From: Arachidicoccus rhizosphaerae
Lineage (GTDB): Bacteria; Bacteroidota; Bacteroidia; Chitinophagales; Chitinophagaceae
Reading direction: 5' to 3'
DNA length: 62,288 nucleotides
Assembly (NCBI RefSeq): GCF_900107765.1
Contig: NZ_FNQY01000024.1
Span: forward strand, 1-62,288
Shown here: piece after piece, positions 7,566-18,249 of the stretch
How the letters are laid out: each line of letters begins with the position of its first letter
Position numbering within the stretch: position 1 is the first letter of the stretch
Translations under genes and position numbers: made by a program
Notes under the pieces: generated by a model
Database searches by the model: none
What the model was told of the DNA's origin: nothing
Seen by the model: only the letters and a program-made list of their open reading frames with translations

Positions 7566-8018
7566 ATGGATTATACCATTCAAAGCAAAAAATTTGAACA
7601 GCTGAGCCTGATGGAACTGTACCGGATTTTACAGCTCCGAAACCAGGTATTCTATGTGGAACAACGCTGTGATGATCTGGATCTGGATGATAAGGATCAG
7701 CAGAGTTGGCATCTGACCATTTATGATGGGGATATCCTGGTGGGGTATGCCAGGCTGCTGCCTCCCGGTCTCAGCTATCCTGAAATGTCTATTGGCCGGG
7801 TGGCCGTTTCAGCAAGCTACCGTGGTCATCAGATAGGCCGATTACTAATGGAAAAGGCCATTGAACAGCTCGAAGTCTCTTTTGGGAAAGGACCTATCAA
7901 GATCAGCGGCCAGCGTTATTTAGAAAAGTTTTATGCATCTTTAGGCTTTGAGACCATCAGTGAGGTGTATCTGGAAGCGGGCATCGAGCATTTGAAAATG
8001 CTGCGGCCAGCCTTTTGA
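7566..8018 (+). CDS. ElaA-like GNAT N-acetyltransferase
   Basis: A 150-residue cytoplasmic GNAT protein. The ElaA hallmark LQLRNQVFYVEQRCDDLDLDDKDQ is at about 22-45. The acetyl-CoA-binding region IGRVAVSASYRGHQIGRLLMEKAI, with its R-G-x-x-I-G-x-x-L/M loop, is at about 77-100. The C-terminal FYASLGFETISEVYLEAGIEHLKM completes the fold. ElaA proteins have no firmly known substrate. It stands alone between two divergently placed genes. Confidence 0.9.
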   Translation: MDYTIQSKKFEQLSLMELYRILQLRNQVFYVEQRCDDLDLDDKDQQSWHLTIYDGDILVGYARLLPPGLSYPEMSIGRVAVSASYRGHQIGRLLMEKAIEQLEVSFGKGPIKISGQRYLEKFYASLGFETISEVYLEAGIEHLKMLRPAF

Positions 8019-8149
8019 TCCGGCTCCGGATAATTAGGTCGTTATTGGTCAGTATAGGATTTTAGTTTATTTGCTATTGAATTTCAATTAGATATTGAAA
8101 TTCAGGTGGTTCCTGGCCCTTATTTATTATTATTTAGATTAATTTTTGG

Positions 8150-9376
8150 ATGAAGCAGTTTAATGTTCCCAGTATATATAGAAGTGATTTAATCAGCGCG
8201 ATTAAAAACAAAAGAAGGCTTCAGGATAAATTGAAAAAAGATTTCAGCCCGACTTTACTGGATTTTGGGACGGTACAGATTTTTTTAGCCCGTCATTTTG
8301 GTTTTTGTTACGGTGTGGAAAATGCCATAGAAATTGCTTTTAATATTATTGAAGCCCACCCCGATCGTCAGATATATCTGCTCAGTGAAATGATTCATAA
8401 TCCGCAGGTAAATGCAGATCTGGCCCAAAGAGGCGTAAAATTCCTGCAGGATACCTATGGCAGGCAACTGATCGGCTTTGATCAGATCACCGCTGAAGAT
8501 ATCGTGGTTATCCCGGCCTTCGGAACGACACTGGAAGTGGAAGCATTACTACACAGCAAAGGGATTCAGACAGAAAAGTATAATACGACCTGTCCTTTTG
8601 TGGAGAAGGTCTGGAACAGGAGTGAACAGATTGCCAGAAAAGGTTATAGCATTGTGGTACATGGCAAACCCCGTCATGAAGAAACCAGGGCTACTTTCTC
8701 TCATGCCTCCGCTAAAACGCCTACGGTTATTGTCAATGATATGCATGAAGCAACTTTGCTGGCAGAATTTATCAGAGGTCAGCGTCCCAGTTCGCAGTTC
8801 TATGAACTGTTTAAAGGCAAATATTCTGAGGGTTTTGATGTAAATAAGGATTTAATGAGTCTGGGCGTCGTCAATCAGACTACGCAGCTGGCCAGTGAAA
8901 CGCAGGCGATTTCAGATTTCCTGAAAAAAACAATAAAAGAGCATTATCAGTTAGATGACACCAATCTGGCAGATCATTTTGCGGACACGCGCGATACGTT
9001 GTGTTATGCTACCAATGATAACCAGTCCGCGGTTAGCGGTATGCTGGATACGGATGCGGACTTTGCCATTGTGGTTGGCGGCTATAATAGCAGCAATACG
9101 TCCCATCTGGTGGAGCTTTGTGCAGAAAAGCTTCCGACTTATTTTATCAATCATGCTTCCCGCATTCTTTCCGCCAGGGAAATTGAGACCTGTGACTGGA
9201 AAACGAAACAAATCAGCCGGGTGGCTGATTTTATGGGTGATAAAAGGCCTGCCAAAATCCTCATTACCAGTGGTGCCAGTTGTCCGGATTCCATTGTTCA
9301 GGAAGTGATTTACAGATTATTGGATTTGTTCAATTGCAAGGATAAGATTCATCAGGTAGCTGCCCAGTTTGGCTGA
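8150..9376 (+). CDS. ispH: 4-hydroxy-3-methylbut-2-enyl diphosphate reductase, long form
   Basis: Last enzyme of the MEP isoprenoid pathway, reducing HMBPP to IPP and DMAPP with a [4Fe-4S] cluster. The three cluster cysteines are Cys53 (GFCYGVENA), Cys148 (NTTCPFVEKVW) and Cys285 (DTLCYATNDNQSAV). The substrate-binding HGKPRHEETRATFSH and C-terminal TSGASCPDSIVQEV are also present. At 408 residues it is about 90 longer than the E. coli enzyme. The extra N-terminus (about 40 residues) and an insertion near 205-235 resemble the cyanobacterial/plastid type. It is flanked by non-coding sequence and is likely a single-gene unit. Confidence 0.95.
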   Translation: MKQFNVPSIYRSDLISAIKNKRRLQDKLKKDFSPTLLDFGTVQIFLARHFGFCYGVENAIEIAFNIIEAHPDRQIYLLSEMIHNPQVNADLAQRGVKFLQDTYGRQLIGFDQITAEDIVVIPAFGTTLEVEALLHSKGIQTEKYNTTCPFVEKVWNRSEQIARKGYSIVVHGKPRHEETRATFSHASAKTPTVIVNDMHEATLLAEFIRGQRPSSQFYELFKGKYSEGFDVNKDLMSLGVVNQTTQLASETQAISDFLKKTIKEHYQLDDTNLADHFADTRDTLCYATNDNQSAVSGMLDTDADFAIVVGGYNSSNTSHLVELCAEKLPTYFINHASRILSAREIETCDWKTKQISRVADFMGDKRPAKILITSGASCPDSIVQEVIYRLLDLFNCKDKIHQVAAQFG

Positions 9377-11263
<1,887 letters not shown>

Positions 11264-11305
11264 CCTGAAAAACGCTATTTCAGCACGCTTTAACCAAATC
11301 AAAAA

Positions 11306-12436
11306 ATGAAAAAAATAGTACTTGTCTCTTCTAAAAAGGAGTTGAAGGCTTTTGTTGATTTTCCACATGACCTGTATAAAAACGATCCGACCTATGTACC
11401 GGAGCTTTTTATCGCCCAAAAGGACTTATTATCGCCCTCAAAGCATCCTTTTCATGAAAATGGACAAATCCAGCTCTATCTGTGTTATGACCAGGACAAG
11501 ATTGTTGGCAGAATCGCCGGTATTTTAAATGATAACCACAATAGCTTTAATCAGGCAAATGATGGTTTTTTCGGTTTTTTTGATTGTGTGAATAACCAGG
11601 AAGTTGCCGACCTGTTATTAGATACGGTTGAAAAATGGTTAAAGGAAAAAGGAGTTACCGGACAGGTTATCGGTCCCATGAACCCTTCAACCAATGAGAC
11701 TTGTGGTATGTTGGTGGATGGCTTCTCCACTCCTCCTATGGTGATGATGACGCATAATGCCTCTTATTATCCGGCATTAGTGGAAGCGCATGGTTATAAA
11801 AAGCAAACAGATATTCTGGCTTATTTATATAATCTGGATCATTACAACGATGCGCGTGTCAGAAGGCTCCATGAACTCACGCAGAAAAAGTTAGACAACC
11901 GAAAAATAGTGATCCGCAAAATCAATATGAAGGATTTCAAAAATGAGGCGGATAAAATTAAAAAAGTATATAATTCGGCCTGGGACAAAAACCTGGGGTT
12001 TTATCCCATGACGGATAAAGAGTTTAATTATACAGCCAAGGATCTTAAAATGATCCTGGATCCCGATTTTTGTATTGTCGCGGAGCATGAAGGAGAAATC
12101 GTAGGCTTTGCACTGGCCTTACCTAATATCAATGAAGTGCTCCGCAAGATAAAAAGAGGCCGGCTGTTTCCAACCGGAATCTTTAAACTGCTGGCCGGTA
12201 AAAGTAAAGTGACCAGCATGCGTATTATCATGTTGGGGGTCATTGAAGGTTACCGCAAGATCGGAGTAGAGATGGCCTTTTATACTTCTATTATTGATGA
12301 AGTAGTAAAAAGAAAAAGGATTAAACAAGTGGAGGCTTCCTGGGTATTGGAAGATAATATTCTGATGAATAAAGCGATTCAGGATATCGGAGGGGTACCT
12401 TATAAAAGGTATAGAATTTACGATAAAGAAATATGA
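11306..12436 (+). CDS. GNAT-fold acyltransferase, candidate bacterial ceramide synthase
   Basis: A 376-residue soluble protein with GNAT features: an N-terminal part from KIVLVSSKKELKAFVDFPHDLY, VIGPMNPSTNETCGMLVDGF near the middle, and a C-terminal acyl-CoA-binding-like segment around IIMLGVIEGYRKIGVEMAFY. It lies 42 bases after spt and overlaps the next gene by 4 bases, so the three are an operon. In Caulobacter and other bacteria, spt, a GNAT-type ceramide synthase (bCerS) and the reductase CerR make ceramide. By position and fold this is the best bCerS candidate, N-acylating 3-ketosphinganine. The function is inferred; no catalytic residue has been verified. Confidence 0.7.
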   Translation: MKKIVLVSSKKELKAFVDFPHDLYKNDPTYVPELFIAQKDLLSPSKHPFHENGQIQLYLCYDQDKIVGRIAGILNDNHNSFNQANDGFFGFFDCVNNQEVADLLLDTVEKWLKEKGVTGQVIGPMNPSTNETCGMLVDGFSTPPMVMMTHNASYYPALVEAHGYKKQTDILAYLYNLDHYNDARVRRLHELTQKKLDNRKIVIRKINMKDFKNEADKIKKVYNSAWDKNLGFYPMTDKEFNYTAKDLKMILDPDFCIVAEHEGEIVGFALALPNINEVLRKIKRGRLFPTGIFKLLAGKSKVTSMRIIMLGVIEGYRKIGVEMAFYTSIIDEVVKRKRIKQVEASWVLEDNILMNKAIQDIGGVPYKRYRIYDKEI

Positions 12437-13416
12437 TAGAAAAAAAACTATTGATTACGGGAGCCAATGGATTTGTAGGCTCACATCTTGCTAAGTTGGC
12501 CCTGGACAATGGTTATAAGGTATTTGCTGCAGTCAGAAAGACCAGTGACCTTTCGGCTCTGGAAGGACTAGCTGTTACACTGGTATATCCGGATTACCGA
12601 AATATAAACAGCATCACGGCACTGCTAGATCAGGCCGGCATCACGCATATTGCGCATGTGGCCGGTAAGACCAAGGGCCGGAACTTAGATGAATATATGG
12701 AGGCGAATGCCACCGTTACAGTGAGTCTGGCACGGGCAGCACTGGAGTGCAGACAGGTCGTGGAAAAATTTGTTTTTGTCAGCTCCATGGCCGTTATGGG
12801 GCCGGCCCCGTTTGGCAAAGAACTGACGGAGCTGGATGCGCCTCAGCCGGTTACCCTGTACGGAAAGAGTAAATGGCAGGCGGAACAGTATTTGGCAGAC
12901 TATGGCAGTTTGCCATTAATAACACTTAGACCTACCGCAGTCTACGGTCCCAGAGATAAGGATATGAGGCTCGTTATCGATATGGTGGCCAAAGGATGGG
13001 AACTCTATCTGGGAAAGGGACCGCAGCAACTTAGTTTTATCTATGTCAAAGATCTCTGCCAGGCGATCTTACTGGCGTTGGCCAGTAAGTCTAACCAGCA
13101 GACTTATATACTTAGTGACGGCGTGAATTACAGCCGATATGATTTTGCAAATCAGGCAAAAAAGGTATTAAAACGTAAAACCCTTAAGTTGCACTTGCCG
13201 GTAGGCGTAATATCTTTTGCTCTGGGGGTTCTGGAAAAAGTATGGCCATCCAGGACATCCATCCTGAACAGGGATAAATTAAAGGAACTGACCGGCAATT
13301 GGGCCTGCAGTATCCAAAAGGCCAGAAAGGAACTGGGCTACTCGCCTGTATATCCTTTATCCACAGGCATGGAAAAGACCATTGCCTGGAACCAGGCCCC
13401 TGAAAAGGCTCATTAA
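12433..13416 (+). CDS. NAD-dependent epimerase/dehydratase, candidate ceramide reductase CerR
   Basis: An extended short-chain dehydrogenase of 327 residues. The Rossmann glycine motif is ITGANGFVGSHL (about 7-18), a serine lies in VFVSSMAVMG (about 112-121), and the Y-x-x-x-K pair is in LYGKSKWQAEQYL (about 140-152), followed by TLRPTAVYGPRDKDM. The start codon overlaps the stop of the GNAT gene (ATGA), showing translational coupling. In bacterial sphingolipid synthesis an enzyme of this class (CerR) reduces the 3-keto group after acylation. That role is inferred from the spt neighbourhood; the sequence alone would also allow a nucleotide-sugar epimerase. Confidence 0.75.
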   Translation: MIEKKLLITGANGFVGSHLAKLALDNGYKVFAAVRKTSDLSALEGLAVTLVYPDYRNINSITALLDQAGITHIAHVAGKTKGRNLDEYMEANATVTVSLARAALECRQVVEKFVFVSSMAVMGPAPFGKELTELDAPQPVTLYGKSKWQAEQYLADYGSLPLITLRPTAVYGPRDKDMRLVIDMVAKGWELYLGKGPQQLSFIYVKDLCQAILLALASKSNQQTYILSDGVNYSRYDFANQAKKVLKRKTLKLHLPVGVISFALGVLEKVWPSRTSILNRDKLKELTGNWACSIQKARKELGYSPVYPLSTGMEKTIAWNQAPEKAH

Positions 13417-13436
13417 AAACGCGACGTTTTTTTGTA
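13417..13436 (+). terminator. Terminator after the spt operon
   Basis: AAAAACG and CGTTTTT form a 7-bp stem around CGA, followed by further T residues. It starts right after the reductase stop codon. Confidence 0.55.
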
Positions 13437-13446
13437 AGTTTTAGAT

Positions 13447-13525
13447 CATTGTTTAAACAATGTCTTAAAATTTACAAAAAGTCTAATTTAAACGTTTGTT
13501 TGTTTTAAACAATTGTTTAATTTTG
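13447..13525 (+). promoter_or_regulatory. Promoter and paired palindromes before inositol-phosphate synthase
   Basis: A -33 TTTG (13495-13498) and a -7 TAATTTTG (13518-13525), with 19 bases between, fit the Bacteroidota promoter well. Two perfect 16-base palindromes share the half-site TTGTTTAA/TTAAACAA: CATTGTTTAAACAATG at 13447-13462 and TTAAACAATTGTTTAA at 13505-13520. The second overlaps the spacer and -7 box, so a bound dimer would block RNA polymerase. The -33 lies in AAACGTTTGTTTGTTTT. Confidence 0.65.
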
Positions 13526-13606
13526 CAGCGAACTTTTAATGACATGCGGATCTGGAAAGTTTTGGTTTGGTAATTTTTACTAATATAACACATAAAATAG
13601 TACTCA

Positions 13607-14926
13607 ATGAAACAAAAAGTTCAACCCGCTGAGGGGAAGTTGGGAATACTCATTCCTGGTTTAGGCGCAGTTGCCACTACATTAATTGCCGGCGTTATTG
13701 CCAGCAGAAGAGGCCTGGCTGAGCCGGTGGGTTCCCTGACACAAACTGGTCATATCCGTATTGGAAAAAGAACTGATAATAACTACCCGAAAATAAAGGA
13801 TTTTGTTCCGGTTGCAAAACTGGAAGATATCGTATTTGGTGGCTGGGATGTATACGAAGATAATGTATATCAGGCAGCCAGCATTGCTAAGGTACTTGAT
13901 CAGCATTTACTGGATTCTATCAAAGACGAGCTGGAACAAATCGCTCCAATGAAAGCTGTTTTTGATAAAAGTTATGTAGAAAACCTGGACGGACATCATG
14001 TTAAAACCGGTGAATCAAAATGGGATCTTGCACAGCAGACCATCAAAGATATTCAGGATTTTAAAGAAAAAAATGGCCTGAACCGTATCGTTGTTATTTG
14101 GTGTGGCTCTACAGAAAAATACTTTGAGGCCTCTGAAATTCATGAAACCGTAGAAGCCTTCGAAGCGGCTTTAAAGGCAAATGATGACAGAATTGCGCCA
14201 AGTATGATCTACGCATATGCTGCACTCGTACAGGGTATTCCATATGTAAATGGCGCACCTAATCTGACAGTTGATACCCGTGCTTTGGTGCAGTTATCTA
14301 AAGATACCAATACGCCGATTGCCGGTAAAGACTTTAAAACAGGTCAGACTTTAATGAAGACCATCCTGGCTCCCGGTCTGGAAGCACGCTCTTTAGGCGT
14401 CAGAGGTTGGTTCTCCACTAACATCCTGGGTAACAGGGACGGGCTGGTACTGGACAGACCGGAAAACTTTAAAACCAAGGAAGTATCTAAACTGGGTGTA
14501 TTAGAAGATATTCTGCGCCCGGATCTGCATCCTGAGTTATATGGTGATCTGTACCACAAAATCCGTATTAACTACTACCCTCCTCATGGTGATAACAAAG
14601 AAAGCTGGGATAATATCGACATCTTTGGCTGGTTAGGTTATCCTATGCAGATTAAGATTAATTTCTTATGCCGTGATTCCATCCTGGCAGCACCGGTCGC
14701 TCTGGATTTAGCATTATTTGCGGATCTGGCCAAACGTGCCGGCATGAAAGGCATTCAGGAATGGTTATCCTTCTATCTGAAATCTCCTCAGACCAAAGAA
14801 GGGCTTCGTCCTGAAAATGACATCTTCAAGCAATTGATCAAATTGCAAAACACGCTCCGCTATATGATGGGTGAAGAATTAATCACGCACCTGGGGCTGG
14901 ATTATTATGAAGAAGATGAAGCCTAG
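13607..14926 (+). CDS. ino1: myo-Inositol-1-phosphate synthase
   Basis: Converts glucose 6-phosphate to 1L-myo-inositol 1-phosphate using NAD. At 439 residues it has the usual length. The NAD-binding glycine motif is LIPGLGAVATTLIAGV (about 14-29). Family motifs are NRIVVIWCGSTEKY, GIPYVNGAPNLTVDTRAL, PIAGKDFKTGQTLMKT (active-site Lys region), VRGWFSTNILGNRDG and KIRINYYPPHGDNKESWDNIDIFGWLG. Its place beside sphingolipid genes, and across from a CDP-alcohol phosphatidyltransferase and a nucleotidyltransferase, implies that the inositol goes into lipid head groups, as described for inositol lipids of Bacteroides. It has its own promoter with palindromic operator-like sites. Confidence 0.95.
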   Translation: MKQKVQPAEGKLGILIPGLGAVATTLIAGVIASRRGLAEPVGSLTQTGHIRIGKRTDNNYPKIKDFVPVAKLEDIVFGGWDVYEDNVYQAASIAKVLDQHLLDSIKDELEQIAPMKAVFDKSYVENLDGHHVKTGESKWDLAQQTIKDIQDFKEKNGLNRIVVIWCGSTEKYFEASEIHETVEAFEAALKANDDRIAPSMIYAYAALVQGIPYVNGAPNLTVDTRALVQLSKDTNTPIAGKDFKTGQTLMKTILAPGLEARSLGVRGWFSTNILGNRDGLVLDRPENFKTKEVSKLGVLEDILRPDLHPELYGDLYHKIRINYYPPHGDNKESWDNIDIFGWLGYPMQIKINFLCRDSILAAPVALDLALFADLAKRAGMKGIQEWLSFYLKSPQTKEGLRPENDIFKQLIKLQNTLRYMMGEELITHLGLDYYEEDEA

Positions 14927-15585
14927 TATTTAATCAATACTTGCGCTGAAACAAGGTAACAAAATGCATATGCCTTTAGGATTTCAAAATTCCTGATAGC
15001 ATAGGTTTTTATAAGATAATTAAAAACAGTTGGACAGATCCGCCATCTGTTCAGCAAAGGGAATGGAGCCCTGCGCTGAAAATAACCTGGATGGCGGATT
15101 ACCTTGTTTTTAAGAAGCTGTTTTGGACAGGAGTCGACTCGTATCTTTTTGACCCTTAATTATATTCGGGATCAGTATGATACACTTGATCTAAAAAGGG
15201 ATTAGATTCATTTTATGGCAAGGGTTACATATCATGGCGTAAAATGAGGTAGGGCATTTGAGTAGTTTTTAATTGAAGAAAAAATCTTACTGAATTATCT
15301 GCCAGGATGATGCAGGTATGCGGCAGATAAAATATCCGGCGTTTGCAAGTAATAGGAAGCGCCGTTTAATAAAAGTAGTAAATTGGTATAATAGGTTGAT
15401 AGTCTGTACTTAGGGCGGTTTAAAGAATTATTGGTTTTGAAAATAATCCAGCTCTTCCCCAATTTCTAGGTACGGTTCTTGAAAAATTATTTTACACCAG
15501 GTGATGACCGGGCAAATCAGTTGAGGATGACTCACGGATCAGGCAAGGGTGTTAAACATCACTACAACGTTAGAAGCAAAAACAA
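14927..15585. other. Long intergenic region
   Basis: 659 bases with no credible ORF. Two inverted repeats are visible: ATCCGCCATC at 15038-15047 with GATGGCGGAT at 15090-15099 (42-base gap), and TTATCTGCC at 15295-15303 with GGCAGATAA at 15322-15330 (18-base loop). Neither has a T-run. A leader or small RNA is possible, but nothing identifies one. Confidence 0.35.
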
Positions 15586-18162
15586 ATGTCTTTTAAGATC
15601 AACATAGAAAGAAAACTTCTGTTATTTATCGTGCTGCTGGTTTTTGGCGGCGCAGTTCTGGCACAAAATCCCAGCGGATCCATTGTGATTAAAGGTGTCG
15701 TTACCGATGCGGCTGGCGGTGCTCCGATTGCTAATGTGAGTGTCTTTTTCAGTGGTTCTGCAGGCGTACTGACAGATTCCACCGGACACTATAGTTTGTT
15801 TGCCTCCAGACGATTTGTGAAGGACAATCACCTGAAATTTGTTTATGTCGGATATAAAACCGGCTCAGTAGACGTTAATTTTGATGTGCCTGAACAAAAC
15901 GTGGATATGCAGCTGGAAGAAAGCGGCCACGCTTTGGCAGATGTCATTGTGAAAAATCACCGGGAAAAATACCGGAACAGAGATAATCCGGCAGTCGCCC
16001 TTATTAAACAGGTCATAGCACATAAGGACGAGAACCGTATGAATGCTTATAATACGGCTTCTTATAAACAATATGAGAAGATGTCCGTCTCTGTCAGTAA
16101 TTTCTCAGAAAAGATTAAAAGCAAAAAAGCTTTAAAAAAATACCAGTTTTTATTAAATAATGTAGATACCACCAAGGTAAAGGGCCAGAGCCTGTTGCCT
16201 ATTTATCTGGAAGAAACCAGCTCTGATAATTATTATCGCAATCATCCAAAGGATGAAAAAAAGATCATTACCGGTGCCAGAAAAGTGGATTTTGGTGAAT
16301 TTATAGATACCAAAGGGGTGACTAAATATCTGGGGAGTCTGTATGCTGCCATTGATATTTATGATAATAATATAACCTTATTGTCCAATCAGTTTTTAAG
16401 CCCCATTGCGGGTTCGGCTCCGACTTTTTATAAATTTTATATCCGGGATACCGTGGAGCGAGATGGTATTAAAATTGTACACCTGGCCTTCTCTCCCAGA
16501 AATCCGCAGGATATGTTATTCAGGGGAAATCTGGATATCACCCTGGACGGTCATTACGCTGTACAAAGAGCCAGACTGTTCTCCCCTATTGGCATTAATG
16601 TGAACTTTTTAAGATCCATGAATATCTCTTTGGATTTTGTCAAAGCAGACAATGGCCGTTATCTGTTGACCAAAAGCGATATGATGGCTGATTTTGGTAT
16701 TTCTAAAAAGGGAATGGGCCTGTACGGGGAAAGAGTCATCTCATTTACGGATTTTAAAACAGATATGCCACTGGCAGATTCTGTATTCAATGGCGGACAG
16801 ATTGTGGAAGCAGACTCTGCGGCTCACAGGGATCAGCAGTTCTGGGCGGAAAACCGACTGGATACTTTAAGTACCGCAGAATCCAAAACCTATATGAACA
16901 TTGACTCTTTAAAGAATATGAAATCCTTTAAAAGGACAATGGACTGGATTACTTTCCTGTTTGCCGGTTATAAACAGGTGGGACCTGCTGAAATTGGACC
17001 GGCCAATACATTTTACAGCTTTAATCCGGTAGAAGGGTTCAGACTGCGCCTAGGCGGCCGTACCACTACCCGGCTGAGCGACAGATTGTTTTTTGAAGGG
17101 TATGGCGCTTACGGGTTTAAGGATCAAAAATTTAAATATTTCGGGAGTGCCACTTATTCGTTGAACAATAAGTCTATTTATAAATTTCCGCAGCATTACG
17201 TTCGGGTAAGCTATCAGCATGATACAAAAATCCCCGGTCAGGATTTACAATTTGTGCAGGAGGATAACTTCTTCTTATCCTTTAAAAGAGGCAATAATGA
17301 TAAATGGCTTTATAACGACTATTTTAATATTAATTATAAAAAGGAATTTGAGAATCATTTTTCCTATGATTTTAATGTACGCTACTGGAAACAACAGCCG
17401 GCAGGAACACTGGACTTTAATTACGCAACCAGTCAGCCGGGACTTTTAAAATCAGTCGATCAGGTAAAAACAGGGGAAGTAGGTGTAACCCTTCGATATG
17501 CACCGGGAGAAGTGTATTATCAGACCAAATTATATAGAATCCCTCTGATCAATAAATACCCGATTTTTCAGTTCAGGTATACGGCAGGTATTAAAGGGCT
17601 GTTTGGGGGAGAATATAACTATAACAATCTGGAAGCGAATATCTTCAAACGGTTTTATCTGTCTCAGCTAGGGTTTACGGATGTAACCGTGGATGCCGGT
17701 TATATTTCCGGAAAAGTGCCCTATCCGCTCTTATCGCTGCCCAGGGCCAATCAGACCTATGCCTATCAGCTGAATTCTTATAACCTGATGAACTTTTTAG
17801 AATTTGCCAGCGACCATTATGTTTCTCTGATGGCAGATCACTATTTTAACGGGTTCTTTTTCAATAAGATACCTCTCATCAGACGGTTAAAATGGCGCGA
17901 AGTAATTGAAGGGAAAGCCTTATTTGGCGGGCTGAGGGACGAGAATAACCCCATGGTGAATAACGACCAGATGCGCTTTCCTTATACCAATGGTATGATG
18001 AGTACATTTGCGCTTCAAAATGAGCCTTATCTGGAAGCGGGGTTTGGTATTACCAATATCTTTAAAATTTTAAGGGTGGATTATGTCCGCCGGTTTACTT
18101 ATCTGGAACATAGTGATATTGCCAAATGGGGTATCCGGGTCCGGGTTAAATTTGATTTTTAA
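15586..18162 (+). CDS. DUF5686 outer-membrane protein with carboxypeptidase-like regulatory domain
   Basis: An 858-residue exported protein. The signal peptide (KLLLFIVLLVFGGAVLAQ) is followed by a CarboxypepD_reg-like beta-sandwich (about 30-110, GVVTDAAGGAPIANVSVFF). The rest matches DUF5686: NPAVALIKQVIAHKDENRMN, PIYLEETSSDNYY, then a long region rich in aromatic, alternating strands ending in a C-terminal aromatic (RVRVKFDF), as in outer-membrane beta-barrels. The function of the family is unknown. It is followed closely by the DUF4833 gene and the fatty-acid hydroxylase gene, which may place it in lipid handling or export. That link is inference from gene order. Confidence 0.85.
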   Translation: MSFKINIERKLLLFIVLLVFGGAVLAQNPSGSIVIKGVVTDAAGGAPIANVSVFFSGSAGVLTDSTGHYSLFASRRFVKDNHLKFVYVGYKTGSVDVNFDVPEQNVDMQLEESGHALADVIVKNHREKYRNRDNPAVALIKQVIAHKDENRMNAYNTASYKQYEKMSVSVSNFSEKIKSKKALKKYQFLLNNVDTTKVKGQSLLPIYLEETSSDNYYRNHPKDEKKIITGARKVDFGEFIDTKGVTKYLGSLYAAIDIYDNNITLLSNQFLSPIAGSAPTFYKFYIRDTVERDGIKIVHLAFSPRNPQDMLFRGNLDITLDGHYAVQRARLFSPIGINVNFLRSMNISLDFVKADNGRYLLTKSDMMADFGISKKGMGLYGERVISFTDFKTDMPLADSVFNGGQIVEADSAAHRDQQFWAENRLDTLSTAESKTYMNIDSLKNMKSFKRTMDWITFLFAGYKQVGPAEIGPANTFYSFNPVEGFRLRLGGRTTTRLSDRLFFEGYGAYGFKDQKFKYFGSATYSLNNKSIYKFPQHYVRVSYQHDTKIPGQDLQFVQEDNFFLSFKRGNNDKWLYNDYFNINYKKEFENHFSYDFNVRYWKQQPAGTLDFNYATSQPGLLKSVDQVKTGEVGVTLRYAPGEVYYQTKLYRIPLINKYPIFQFRYTAGIKGLFGGEYNYNNLEANIFKRFYLSQLGFTDVTVDAGYISGKVPYPLLSLPRANQTYAYQLNSYNLMNFLEFASDHYVSLMADHYFNGFFFNKIPLIRRLKWREVIEGKALFGGLRDENNPMVNNDQMRFPYTNGMMSTFALQNEPYLEAGFGITNIFKILRVDYVRRFTYLEHSDIAKWGIRVRVKFDF

Positions 18163-18249
18163 TAATTTATAGTGCAGATAAAGCAAGCAGTTGGACTCCG
18201 TCAATCTTTCAACAGGGCGGCAGGCAACTTAAACAGAGGTGAAACAGTA

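Noticed and set aside
15038-15099. Inverted repeat ATCCGCCATC/GATGGCGGAT as a terminator
   Set aside because: The 42-base gap and the lack of a T-run make it a poor terminator; it is mentioned only as a feature of the spacer.
18172-18249. GTG 18172 as the start of the DUF4833 protein
   Set aside because: It lies 9 bases after the previous stop without a good ribosome site. ATG 18250 has GAGGTG upstream and still keeps the signal peptide.
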